From Streptomyces sp. WZ-12 (GTDB lineage Bacteria; Actinomycetota; Actinomycetes; Streptomycetales; Streptomycetaceae), in contig NZ_CP118574.1 of assembly GCF_028898845.1 (NCBI RefSeq), forward strand, positions 1,984,001-2,048,000: a DNA stretch of 64,000 bases, given 5' to 3'. Positions 42,759-50,608 of this stretch are shown one piece after another (position 1 is the stretch's first letter; each line of letters starts with the position of its first letter). Both the position numbers and the translations under genes were made by a program. Below the pieces are notes generated by a model. That model was not told where the DNA came from, ran no database searches, and was given only the letters and a program-made list of their open reading frames with translations.

Positions 42759-43487
42759 TCAGCCCCAGGGCGGGCGGCCGCCGGCGACCCAACGAGCCAG
42801 CCCGCGCCCGTCGATCAGACGGAGCGGCGCGGGGAGCGAGGCGTTGGCGACCTCGGCGTCACGGGTGAACCGCGAGGTCGTGACGATCACCGCGGCGTCG
42901 CAGCGGTGGAAGTCGCTGTACGTCCCGTTCGCCGTATAGATCGCGGGGGCACCGACCCGATTGCGTTCGCCGTACCGCTTGCACTGCACGGCGATCCGTC
43001 GACCGTCCCGCAGCACGACGAGGACGTCCAGCCCCCGGTCGTTGGCGCCACCGGAAACCGTGACGGACCGGACGCCGGGATCGCGGCGCGCAAGATCGGC
43101 GATGGCGTGCTCGAACTGGGCGCCGGTCATGTGCTGATAGGCGGCGAGGGTATGCGTCACGTCCCGCCGCGGCCCGACGCCCCCGGGACTCCGCAACCGA
43201 AGCCGACCGCTCCACACGAGCAGGCCCAGCACGACCACGACCGCCAGCACCCCGAACACCCCCGCACTGACGGGATGTTCGCGAGCCAGCGTCGCGAGCA
43301 CGACGACGGCCAGCACGATCGCGGCGAACCGGGTGAACGTCCACTCGCGCGCACGGCGCCGCACCGCCTGGCCGCGGGGCCGCCGGGCGGGACGACGGGC
43401 CGCCCGGCGCCCCGGCCGACGCCCGGACCCCCGCCGCCGACCAGACCCACGACCACCAACACCCCGCCGCCGAGCTGGCGTTGCCAT
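42759..43487 (-). CDS. Membrane-anchored Mrr-like restriction endonuclease
   Basis: A 242-residue protein. The very Arg/Gly-rich N terminus (residues 1-45) is followed by two transmembrane helices (FAAIVLAVVVLATLA; VFGVLAVVVVLGLLV), then an Mrr_cat nuclease fold: YQHMTGAQFEHAIADLARRDPGV, GANDRGLDVLVVL (catalytic Asp) and IAVQCKRY (Q-x-K), completing the D-QxK core. The family cuts DNA, often modified DNA, and membrane-anchored versions are known in actinobacteria as possible defence genes. ATG 43487 follows GGAGGGGGG. It lies next to the kinase island but opposite in direction. Confidence 0.88.
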   Translation of the reverse strand: MATPARRRGVGGRGSGRRRGSGRRPGRRAARRPARRPRGQAVRRRAREWTFTRFAAIVLAVVVLATLAREHPVSAGVFGVLAVVVVLGLLVWSGRLRLRSPGGVGPRRDVTHTLAAYQHMTGAQFEHAIADLARRDPGVRSVTVSGGANDRGLDVLVVLRDGRRIAVQCKRYGERNRVGAPAIYTANGTYSDFHRCDAAVIVTTSRFTRDAEVANASLPAPLRLIDGRGLARWVAGGRPPWG

Positions 43488-43619
43488 GCGATTCCCCCCT
43501 CCGGTCCTCCTGTCTAGCCCGAACCGGCCAGTCTCGCACCGCAGTTGCAAAGGGTTGGCGCAAAACGCGCCCGCCGCTTGCCGGATGCGGGCGTCCGCGG
43601 TGCGGGGAGGGGATGGCGG

Positions 43620-44081
43620 TCAGCCGGTGAACGTGAGGCGGAAGACCGGGTGCTTCGGTGCGATGCGGAGCAACTCGTCGTCGGGGGACTCCGGGCCGAC
43701 GCCGTCGAAGAACGCGCTGACCTGCGCCTTCCAGCGCTTCAGGTAGGCGCGCAACAGCACGGGCTTCTCGGCGTCCGACACCTCGGTGACGGTGAACGCC
43801 TGCGTGGCCTTGCCCAGGCGGAGTTCCCCGCCACCCGCGGCACGCAGGTTGCGCGTCCACTGGACGTGACCGCGGGGCGCGACGAGATAGTGCCGGCCGT
43901 CCACCGTGAGCAGGTTCACCGGCGTGCACCGCCACTCCCCGCTCTTGCGGCCGCGAACGGCCAACTCCTGCGAGCCGAAGACGCCGATCCCGCGCCGGTT
44001 GAACCAGGCAACGAGCCGGTTGAACACATTGATCGTGAACCAACCCGGCGTGATGGCGTGATCGGCGGTGTGTGCACTCAT
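43620..44081 (-). CDS. F420/deazaflavin-dependent nitroreductase-like protein
   Basis: A 153-residue protein of the split-barrel Ddn/DUF385 family: RRGIGVFGSQELAVRGRKSGEWRCTPVNLLTVDGRHYLVAPRGHVQWTRNLRAAGGGELRL is the core, with GRKSG and the W-x-R-N-L motif. Such proteins use F420 to reduce quinones or nitro compounds. ATG 44081 follows GAGGAGGAAT. It is divergent from a TetR gene, with three copies of an AGAGCA-type operator between, so the TetR protein very likely represses it. Confidence 0.9.
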   Translation of the reverse strand: MSAHTADHAITPGWFTINVFNRLVAWFNRRGIGVFGSQELAVRGRKSGEWRCTPVNLLTVDGRHYLVAPRGHVQWTRNLRAAGGGELRLGKATQAFTVTEVSDAEKPVLLRAYLKRWKAQVSAFFDGVGPESPDDELLRIAPKHPVFRLTFTG

Positions 44082-44106
44082 GGGATTCCTCCTCGACACG
44101 AGAGCG

Positions 44107-44171
44107 TGAGCACTGCTCTCCCTAAAGAGCAGTGTGCACGCCGCGGCCCTCCAAAGCAAGAGCAGTGCTCT
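44107..44171. promoter_or_regulatory. Three copies of operator AGAGCA-N-TGCTCT
   Basis: In the divergent region: TGAGCA-C-TGCTCT at 44107-44119, AGAGCA-G-TGTGCA (imperfect) at 44126-44138, and AGAGCA-G-TGCTCT (perfect) at 44159-44171. Palindromes of this size fit a TetR dimer; three sites suggest cooperative repression of the nitroreductase gene and the TetR gene. Confidence 0.8.
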
Positions 44172-44212
44172 CGATTCGAGTCACCGCTCCAATCGATGGC
44201 AGACTGGCCGGC

Positions 44213-44926
44213 ATGAGTGCCATCGAGGGAGCGCGCGCACGCGCACGCAGGGAAGTCACCGCGGCGATCAAGGACGAGGCCCGCCGACAGCTCGCCACCG
44301 AGGGGGCGGCCAAGCTGTCGCTGCGCGCCGTGGCCCGCGAACTCGGCATGGTCTCCTCCGCGCTGTACCGGTACTTCCCCAGCCGGGACGACCTGCTCAC
44401 CGCGTTGATCATCGACGCCTACGACGCGGTGGGCGGGGCCGCCGAACGCGCCCTCGCCCGGGCCGACGCCGCGCCCCTGGCCCGTTGGACCGCGGTCTGC
44501 CGCGCCGTCCGCCGCTGGGCGCTCGCGCACCCGCACGAGTACGCGCTCATCTACGGCTCGCCCGTGCCTGGTTACGCCGCACCCCAGGACACCACCGGAC
44601 CCGCGGCCCGCGTCGGCCTGGCCCTGATCCGCGTGGTCGAGGACGCGCACGCCGCCGGCGCCTGCCCCGCGCCGGACGGCCCGCCGCTCCCGCAGAAGGT
44701 CCTCGCCGACGCCGAGCGACTGCGCAAGACCCTCGGGGTACGGCTGCCCGCCCCCGTCCTGGTGGGGGCCGCCGCCGCCTGGGCCGAGCTCTTCGGCCTG
44801 GTGAGCTTCGAGCTCTTCGGCCAGTTCGACCGGGTCATCGATGCGCGCGACGCCTTCTTCGAACGCGCCGTCACCCGACTCGCCGGCAACGTCGGCCTGT
44901 CCACCCCCGAGGGGTCGGGCGCCTAG
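44213..44926 (+). CDS. TetR-family regulator (WHG/TetR_C_13 type)
   Basis: A 237-residue TetR protein. The HTH is EARRQLATEGAAKLSLRAVARELGMVSSALYRYFPSRDDLL; the C-terminal part (RWALAHPHEYALIYGSPVPGY ... AAAWAELFGLVSFELFGQF) is typical of the TetR_C_13/WHG class. ATG 44213 was picked for the family-like start; no strong ribosome site is seen. It shares an operator array with the divergent nitroreductase. A similar protein is encoded at 62994-63710. Confidence 0.93.
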   Translation: MSAIEGARARARREVTAAIKDEARRQLATEGAAKLSLRAVARELGMVSSALYRYFPSRDDLLTALIIDAYDAVGGAAERALARADAAPLARWTAVCRAVRRWALAHPHEYALIYGSPVPGYAAPQDTTGPAARVGLALIRVVEDAHAAGACPAPDGPPLPQKVLADAERLRKTLGVRLPAPVLVGAAAAWAELFGLVSFELFGQFDRVIDARDAFFERAVTRLAGNVGLSTPEGSGA

Positions 44927-44969
44927 CGGAACCGGGAGCACGGCCGCACCCGCGCGTCATGACGTCTCG

Positions 44970-46232
44970 TCAAGAACCCGTCCACCACTTGGCGTTGAGA
45001 GCGATGACCCTGAGTTGATGGATCGTCAATGCGGGGGTCGCCCGGGTCGCCGCGCCGTTCTGCGTCTCGGCGTTGAAGGCGCTGATGACCACGCGCTTGC
45101 CGTCGGGGCGCATGGTGTCCACGGTCCACATCACCACGCCGTCGGCGCGATCGTTGCCCGGGCCCTGGTGGACGGCGACACGGGTGCCGTCGGCGAGGGT
45201 CTCGCTGCCGGAGCGGAAGAGGTCGCCGGCGACGTCGCGCATGTCCGGCTGGACGTTGATCTGGACGAGGCTGCGCCCCTGCCCGTCATCAATGACGACA
45301 TTGCCGTACTCGGCATCGCTTCCATCGCTCTTCCTCGTCACATCGAGGCCCTTGGGCAGCAGGTCGGAGAGCCTGGCGGAGAGCGGTGGAGCGGCGGGGT
45401 TCTCCGCGCGTTGCCGAGGGCCGCCGGCGAGGGTGTCGGTGATCCTCCGCCACTCCTGCGCCGCCGCCAGCGTCCTCAACTGCGCATGGGACAGGGGTGG
45501 TTCGGCGCGGCTGACCGGTGCGTCCTTCTCGGCGGCGGCGTTCCACTCGCTCAGCGAAACACTCTGACCGGCCGGCGTGACCAGGTTCGCGGTCCACCGC
45601 TTGGTGTCCGCCCGCCCGTCCGCGTACTCGTAGCCCCGGAGGATCATCAGCTCCGAGCCGTCGGCCAGTCGCTCGGTGGAGCAGGCGTCATACCTCGCCA
45701 ACGCCCGGTCGGGGCACCGGGTCTGTTGCCTGGCCTCCTGGCCGCCCGGCTCAACCCGGGCCAGGGAGACGGAGACGGCCGCGGGGCCCTTCCCGTCGTC
45801 GTAGACGACCGAGGCGTACGGCCATCCGCCCTCCCCCGTGCCCCGGCCCTCCTCCTGGCTGAACGCGGCCGCGCCCGACCCGGTCCTGCGCAGCACCGCC
45901 TCCCACGTCCGGATCATCTCGTCCTTGCCGACGGCGGACGGCGAGGAGGGGGGCGAGGGCGTGGCGGTGCGCGGGCCGGCGGCCACCGACGAGGTCCGCG
46001 AGCCGGCCGGCGTACCGCCCCAGGCCAGCAGCAGCGAGCCCGTCACGCCGGCGAGCGCGACGCCGGCCGCACCGGAGGCGAAGGCGGCGCGGCGGCGCTG
46101 CCGCAGCCGCCGGCCGTGTGCCGCTCCGGCGGCGGCGAGCGCGCCCTGGTTGGTGTCGAAGGTCCCGCCGACCTGGTGCAGGGCGGCGGAGAGCCGGTCC
46201 TCGAAGGGATCGCTGTGCTGCTCAACGGGCAT
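44970..46232 (-). CDS. Membrane protein cotranscribed with sigma factor (anti-sigma-like)
   Basis: A 420-residue protein. A cytoplasmic start (FEDRLSAALHQVGGTFDTNQGALAAAGAAHGRRLRQRRR) is followed by one transmembrane segment (about residues 50-72: AFASGAAGVALAGVTGSLLLAWGG), then an extracytoplasmic domain with two repeats of a fold that includes VVYDDGKGPAAVSVSL / VVIDDGQGRSLVQINV and WTANLVTPAGQSVSLSEWNA / WTVDTMRPDGKRVVISAFNA. The start FEDRLSAALHQ resembles partners of SigE-family sigma factors. It probably senses an envelope condition and holds or releases the sigma factor. Function is inferred from position. Confidence 0.8.
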   Translation of the reverse strand: MPVEQHSDPFEDRLSAALHQVGGTFDTNQGALAAAGAAHGRRLRQRRRAAFASGAAGVALAGVTGSLLLAWGGTPAGSRTSSVAAGPRTATPSPPSSPSAVGKDEMIRTWEAVLRRTGSGAAAFSQEEGRGTGEGGWPYASVVYDDGKGPAAVSVSLARVEPGGQEARQQTRCPDRALARYDACSTERLADGSELMILRGYEYADGRADTKRWTANLVTPAGQSVSLSEWNAAAEKDAPVSRAEPPLSHAQLRTLAAAQEWRRITDTLAGGPRQRAENPAAPPLSARLSDLLPKGLDVTRKSDGSDAEYGNVVIDDGQGRSLVQINVQPDMRDVAGDLFRSGSETLADGTRVAVHQGPGNDRADGVVMWTVDTMRPDGKRVVISAFNAETQNGAATRATPALTIHQLRVIALNAKWWTGS

Positions 46233-46360
46233 GACGAACCACCGTTTCCGCGAGGTCGAGTGAGGTGAAGAGCAAGGGATCGGAGTGCGGGGAAGGGGGA
46301 GGGCAGAGGCCGGCAGGGTGACGACCGAGGGCACCGGCCCCGGAAGGGGAGCGGAGGCCG

Positions 46361-46870
46361 TCAGTGGTGGGCATACGCCCCGAGGTCCTCGCCGAGCAGT
46401 TCCCGAAGTCGTCCCAGCGCGCGCACGCATCGGGTACGCACCGCGGCCGAACTGGCGTTGAGCACGTCGGCGGTCTCGGCGATCGACCGGTCCTCCCAGT
46501 AGCGCAGGACGACCACCGCCCGGTCCTTGGCCGGCAGTTGCCTGAGCGCGTCGAGCAGGGTGAGCCGCAGTGCCGTGTCACCACCCGTCGCGTCCGGGCG
46601 ATCGGGCAACACGTCCATCGTGCGCTCCGTGCTGCTGCGGCGCCGCTGGTGGGCGAGGAAGGTCCGGGTGAGCACGGTCTGCGCGTACGCGGCGGGATTC
46701 TCGGCCCGGCTGACCCGCCCCCACCGCGCGTACAACCGGCCCAGCGTCTCCTGCACCAGATCCTCCGCAAGGTGCGTATCGCCGGCTGTCAGCAGGCACG
46801 CGGACCGGTAGAGATGCCCGGCCCGCGCCACCGCGAACTCCGCGCACTCTTCCGCGCGGCCCTGTCTCAT
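46361..46870 (-). CDS. SigE-family (SigJ-like) ECF sigma factor
   Basis: A 169-residue sigma factor of the short SigE70 class. Region 2 includes ACLLTAGDTHLAEDLVQETLGRLYARWGRV and FLAHQRRRSSTE; region 4 has LDALRQLPAKDRAVVVLRYWEDRSIAETADVLNASSAAVRTRCVRALGRLRELL. It directs RNA polymerase to a stress-type promoter. The next gene on the same strand, 128 bases on, encodes a membrane partner. ATG 46870 follows GGGGAGCAG. Confidence 0.93.
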   Translation of the reverse strand: MRQGRAEECAEFAVARAGHLYRSACLLTAGDTHLAEDLVQETLGRLYARWGRVSRAENPAAYAQTVLTRTFLAHQRRRSSTERTMDVLPDRPDATGGDTALRLTLLDALRQLPAKDRAVVVLRYWEDRSIAETADVLNASSAAVRTRCVRALGRLRELLGEDLGAYAHH

Positions 46871-47041
46871 CTGCTCCCCCTGCCCCGGTAGCCCGGTGTG
46901 CGTGCGCTTGGCGCTGTGGTCCTGTCCTCACCTCATTGATGCGGTGGGAGGGGGAAATGTTTCATGGGGGTGTTGGTGAGGTTGGTGATGGGGGTTGGTG
47001 ATGAGGGGTGGTGGGTGGTCGTGAGCCTCTCGTGCCGGCCT

Positions 47042-48635
47042 TCAGCGTGGTGCGGCCAGGTCTTGGGTCCACCAGGGGCCTTGGGATCCGTGGACGATGC
47101 CGATGCCTACCGCGGTGAACTTGCAGTCGAGCAGGTTGTCGCGGTGCGGGGGGTCGCCCATCCAGTCATCCACCACCGCGGCGGGGCTCGCCGGGCCGCG
47201 GTCGAGGTTCTCGCCCCAGCGGCTCCACTCGTATCCGGCGGCGGTGATGCGTGCGTCGGGGCCGACGCCGTCCGGTGAGACGTGCTCGTAGTAGTTGCGG
47301 GCCGCCATGTCGGCGGAGTGCTGTTGGGCCGCGTTGTGGAGTCGCGGGTCGATGCGGAGCGGGCCGCAACCGGCCTGTGCGCGTTGGCGGTTGACGAGTG
47401 CGGTGACTTGTTCTTCGAGGTCGGGTGGGGTGGGGGTAGGGGAAGCGGGGGGGTGTGGGCGTAGGAGTTGGGGTGGGGGTGGTGGTGCGGGACGGGGTGG
47501 GGGTGGGAGTGGGGGGTGTCGCGGTGAGGGTGGGGGCAGGGTGCGTTCTGGGGTGGGGGTGGGTTTGGGGGCGGGGGCGTGCGCGTTTGTGGGGTGCCTG
47601 GGGGCGCCACCACAGGGCGGCGACGGCGGCCAGGGCGAGGAGCAGTGCCGTACCGGCGACGGCGGTTGCCTTGGGGGACGGGCGGCGGGGGTGGGGCGGG
47701 GGTGCCGAGGGGGCGGTTCCGTGGTGGGGAGCGGACCCCGGGGCGTTGCCGGGCGTCGGGGGCGGGCCAGGCACGTCGCCGGGCGCCGGGGCCGTAGCGG
47801 AGGTCGAGGTGGTCGTGGTGCCCGGAGTTGGTGAGAGGCCCAGGGCGGTGGGGAGTGCCGGGTGGGGCGTGAGGTGTGCGGGGAGCGGAAGCATGGCGAG
47901 GCCGGCCAGGAGGCCCTCGGCGGGCAGGAGGTCGCGCCAATGCCTGGAACAGGTGGTGCAGTTGCGGGCGTGCCGGGCTATGCGTTTGCGCCACAGCGGG
48001 GCGGGGTGGTGGTCCCATGCCGCGGTCAGCTCCGCGAGTTCGGGGCAGGGCGGGCTGCCCGCGAGGGCGCGGACGACGACGCGTCCGGTCTCCAACTGCT
48101 CCTTCATCCGCTGCACTCGGACCGCGGCGTGTCGGCTCTCCAAGCCGATGGCGGCGGCGAGTTCCGGCCGGCTGATCTCGCCGGCGGCCTCCAGCCACCA
48201 CAGCGACAACAGCGAGCGGTCCCCCTCGTCCAGCCAGCGGGTGGCCTCGGCCACCTCACGGCGTTGGCCGGAGAGCCCCAGTCGCAGGATCGTCAGGTCG
48301 ACGAAGTCGGCGGAGCGGTCCGGGCGTTCGAGCGTCTGCTCGTCCAGGGCAACGGTGGGGACCTTGCGGGCGACGGTCCAGCGGCGCCGTACCTGGTTCA
48401 TGGCGATCGCCACCAGCCAGGAGCGGAACGACGCCGGCTCCCGCAGATCCGGCAACGACTCCAGGACGCGGACCATGGTCTCCTGCACCACGTCGTCGAC
48501 GTCCGCATGGCCGTCCAGCGCCCGGCCGACGACGTTGTAGATCAGCGGCAGGTACGCGGAGACGAGTTGCTCCCGGGCTTCGTCGTCTCCCGCCCTGGCC
48601 GCCTCGACGGTCGCCGTCCCGTTGTCCCACTTCAC
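47042..48635 (-). pseudogene. ECF sigma factor / zf-HC2 / TM / CAP-domain fusion, frameshifted
   Basis: From GTG 48635: sigma region 2 (DADVDDVVQETMVRVLESLPDLREPASFRSWLVAIA), region 4 (SRPELAAAIGLESRHAAVRVQRMK), an anti-sigma zinc finger with His222, Cys226 and Cys229 (HARNCTTC), one transmembrane helix (about 322-340) and a long Pro/Thr stalk. The CAP/SCP domain that should follow (VTALVNRQRAQAGCGPL ... MAARNYYEHVSPDG ... WWTQDLAAPR) is in the next frame. Removing one base restores one continuous gene; the obvious place is a C7 run (G7 on plus strand, 47447-47453) in the stalk. As sequenced, translation would end in a low-complexity tail. Sequencing error, mutation or slippage are all possible. 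ECF52/53-type fusions are the known relatives. Confidence 0.8.
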
Positions 48636-48988
48636 GCCTGTTCGGTCCTGTTCATCCGTTTACGCCGTCATGGCCCCCGCGCTCAGGTGACCCGTCCGAC
48701 GCCCGGCGACAACAGAAAAGTTACGCGGAAAGTTCGCCGGCTTGGGTGCCCGTCCCGTGCCGCCCGCAGCGCCAGCGCGGGAAGGAATGAGGGGGAGGGC
48801 GGCGGGCGGAGGGGCCGCGGGCGGGGCCCGGAAAAAAACCGGGGAATTTTCGTTGTCGGGGGTCGCGCCCGGGGTCTCCCCCAGTGCGGACCGTTCGTCA
48901 GGCGGATCGCACGGACCGGCCGACACGGACCGCGTGGTCTCACGTCGGTACCGGGACGGCAGTCGAAGAGGAAGCAGAGGAAACGGAC
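48636..48988. other. Divergent intergenic region between sigma fusion and CAP gene
   Basis: About 350 bases without a gene. Contains a run GGAAAAAAACCGGGG (about 48829-48844) and ATTTTCG, AT-rich for this genome, which may include the promoters of both flanking genes. I cannot assign -35/-10 boxes reliably. Confidence 0.4.
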
Positions 48989-49933
48989 ATGGAGCAGCAC
49001 GATGGCCTCGGCGCCGGACCGCAGCGCGACGCGTCGGGCGCCGGCGCCGGCCACCCCGCCGACGCGGCGACCGCACACCGGCGTCATGCCGCCACCCGTC
49101 CCGCCCGCCGCCGGTCGGAGAAGAACGGCGGGAACCACCGCGCCGGCGCCGGCCGTTCGGGGACGAAGGCGGCAGCGCTGGCGGTGGGGGCCCTCGTCGT
49201 CACGGGTGCCGGGCTGACGCTGATATGGCCCGGATCCGGTGCGGACCAGGCGCTCGCGGCCGATCCGTCCACGCCGGCACGACCCGTCGCAGCCGTTCCG
49301 TCCGCCCCGTCGACGCCGAGCAGCACCTGGCACTCTCCGCGCCGCCACAAGCCGTCGTCGCCGACCGCCTCCGCGTCCGCTTCCGCCACCGGGCAGCACG
49401 AGGACGGACGCACCCCGCCCGAGACGAACGCCCCCGAGGAGCGCGCGCACCCGACCCCCCAAGCGACGACTTACCCGAACCGCGGCACCGCCTCCGGAAC
49501 GGGCCGCGCCACGTCCCCGTCCGGTTCGCGGGCCGCTACCGGTACCGCCGCGCAGTTCGCCCGCAAGGTCCTGGAACTGGTCAACGCCCAGCGCGCCCGG
49601 GCCGGTTGCGCGCCGCTGACCGTGGACCGGCGCATCCAGGCCGCGGCCCAGGCACACTCCGACGACATGGCCGCCCGCAACTACTACTCCCACGACACCC
49701 CGGAGGGCGTCGACCCGGGTACCCGCATGACCAACGCGGGCTTCCACTGGCAGAGTTGGGCCGAGAACATCTTCAAGAGCCCCAAGGACCCGGCCACGGC
49801 GGTGGACGGTTGGATGAACAGTCCCGGGCACCGCGCCAACATCCTCAACTGCTCCTACAAGTCCACCGGCGTGGGCGTCAACCTCAGCTCCAACGGCCCC
49901 TGGTGGACACAGGACTTCGCGACCGGGTCCTGA
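48989..49933 (+). CDS. Membrane-anchored/secreted CAP-domain (SCP-like) protein
   Basis: A 314-residue protein. A cytoplasmic Arg-rich start, one transmembrane segment (about residues 58-80: AAALAVGALVVTGAGLTLIW), a Ser/Thr/Pro-rich stalk, and a C-terminal CAP domain: VLELVNAQRARAGCAPLTVDRRIQAAAQAHSDDMAARNYYSHDTPEG and GWMNSPGHRANILNCSYKSTGVGV ... PWWTQDF. The HxE/H cavity residues are present (AHSDDM, SHDTPEG, PGHR). It is very similar to the CAP domain at the end of the frameshifted sigma fusion, from which it is divergently transcribed, and could be its regulatory target. ATG 48989 follows AGAGGAAAC. Confidence 0.9.
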   Translation: MEQHDGLGAGPQRDASGAGAGHPADAATAHRRHAATRPARRRSEKNGGNHRAGAGRSGTKAAALAVGALVVTGAGLTLIWPGSGADQALAADPSTPARPVAAVPSAPSTPSSTWHSPRRHKPSSPTASASASATGQHEDGRTPPETNAPEERAHPTPQATTYPNRGTASGTGRATSPSGSRAATGTAAQFARKVLELVNAQRARAGCAPLTVDRRIQAAAQAHSDDMAARNYYSHDTPEGVDPGTRMTNAGFHWQSWAENIFKSPKDPATAVDGWMNSPGHRANILNCSYKSTGVGVNLSSNGPWWTQDFATGS

Positions 49934-50380
49934 CTGACCGCACGCGTCCGGCGCGGTCGACGCGCGACTCAGGGGACGGCGCCTTCCGGGAGGAGCGGAC
50001 GGGCGCCGCCCCGTCGTCGCCCACGAGCACCGACCGCCGGCCGGTTCGACCAGCCCGCGGGTTCAGTCAGCCCAGGCCGTTCGGCCGGCCCGGCCAGTTG
50101 GGGCGGCCAAGCCAGTCGGGGCGGCCAGGCAGTTGGGGCGGCTCGAACGAACTCAAGGAGCTCCCCGAGCGCGGGCTCGACGCCGTCTCGCGGGAGGCGA
50201 TCGAACAACCGCTGATCTGCGCCTCGTTGGCGTCAGCGGCCGGCCCAGCGGCCGACAGAAACGGGTCGGCCGACAAGAACAGCCGACGCGTCCGCCGCCA
50301 CGACAGTCGTCACACCAGTCGACACAACAAAAGGCAAGGAGAACGTCCGCTCCTTGCCACTCTCAAGATATAGCGCACTG
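49934..50380. other. Gene-poor region with 18-base tandem repeats
   Basis: Three near-identical copies of CGGCCarGCCAGTyGGGG lie in tandem at 50086-50103, 50104-50121 and 50122-50138, reading as GR-P-Q/G repeats in one frame. I do not find a gene with a ribosome site. A TATA-like hexamer, TATAGC (50369-50374), just before the RAE may be the -10 box for the helR message. Confidence 0.5.
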
Positions 50381-50401
50381 GGGGCCTTGCGGCAAGGCCC
50401 C
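50381..50401 (+). promoter_or_regulatory. Rifamycin-associated element (RAE)
   Basis: A perfect palindrome: arms GGGGCCTTG and CAAGGCCCC around CGG. It matches, as I recall it, the inverted repeat described upstream of rifamycin-resistance genes in actinomycetes (rifamycin phosphotransferase, monooxygenase, glycosyltransferase and helR), required for rifamycin-induced expression. It stands 208 bases upstream of helR. Confidence 0.8.
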
Positions 50402-50405
50402 GGTC

Positions 50406-50498
50406 ATGCCGCACAATCGCTGGCCGAAGCCGGAACTTGGGGGAATGGGAGATCCACGAAGTGTGTGCGGTGTTGTTGCGGTATGGGGAATTTTCTGA
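50406..50498 (+). CDS. Short leader ORF between RAE and helR
   Basis: A 30-codon frame opening four bases after the RAE (ATG 50406) and ending TGA. It encodes MPHNRWPKPELGGMGDP followed by a hydrophobic, Val-rich end. The only ribosome-site-like sequence is AAGG inside the RAE stem. It may be a leader peptide tied to RAE control, or chance. Not otherwise recognisable. Confidence 0.35.
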   Translation: MPHNRWPKPELGGMGDPRSVCGVVAVWGIF

Positions 50499-50608
50499 TG
50501 TTGGACTGGTGGTGGGGCCCACACCCCCGGTGCGGGCACGCGGCGCCGAGGTAGCGACAGGCGCGCCACCGACCTGCCTGGCCAGCCGCCGTGATCGGAG
50601 CCACTGAC

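Noticed and set aside
49934..50373. Continuation frame after the CAP gene containing GR-P repeats
   Set aside because: It has no start of its own and is built partly from 18-base tandem repeats; better described as a repeat region.
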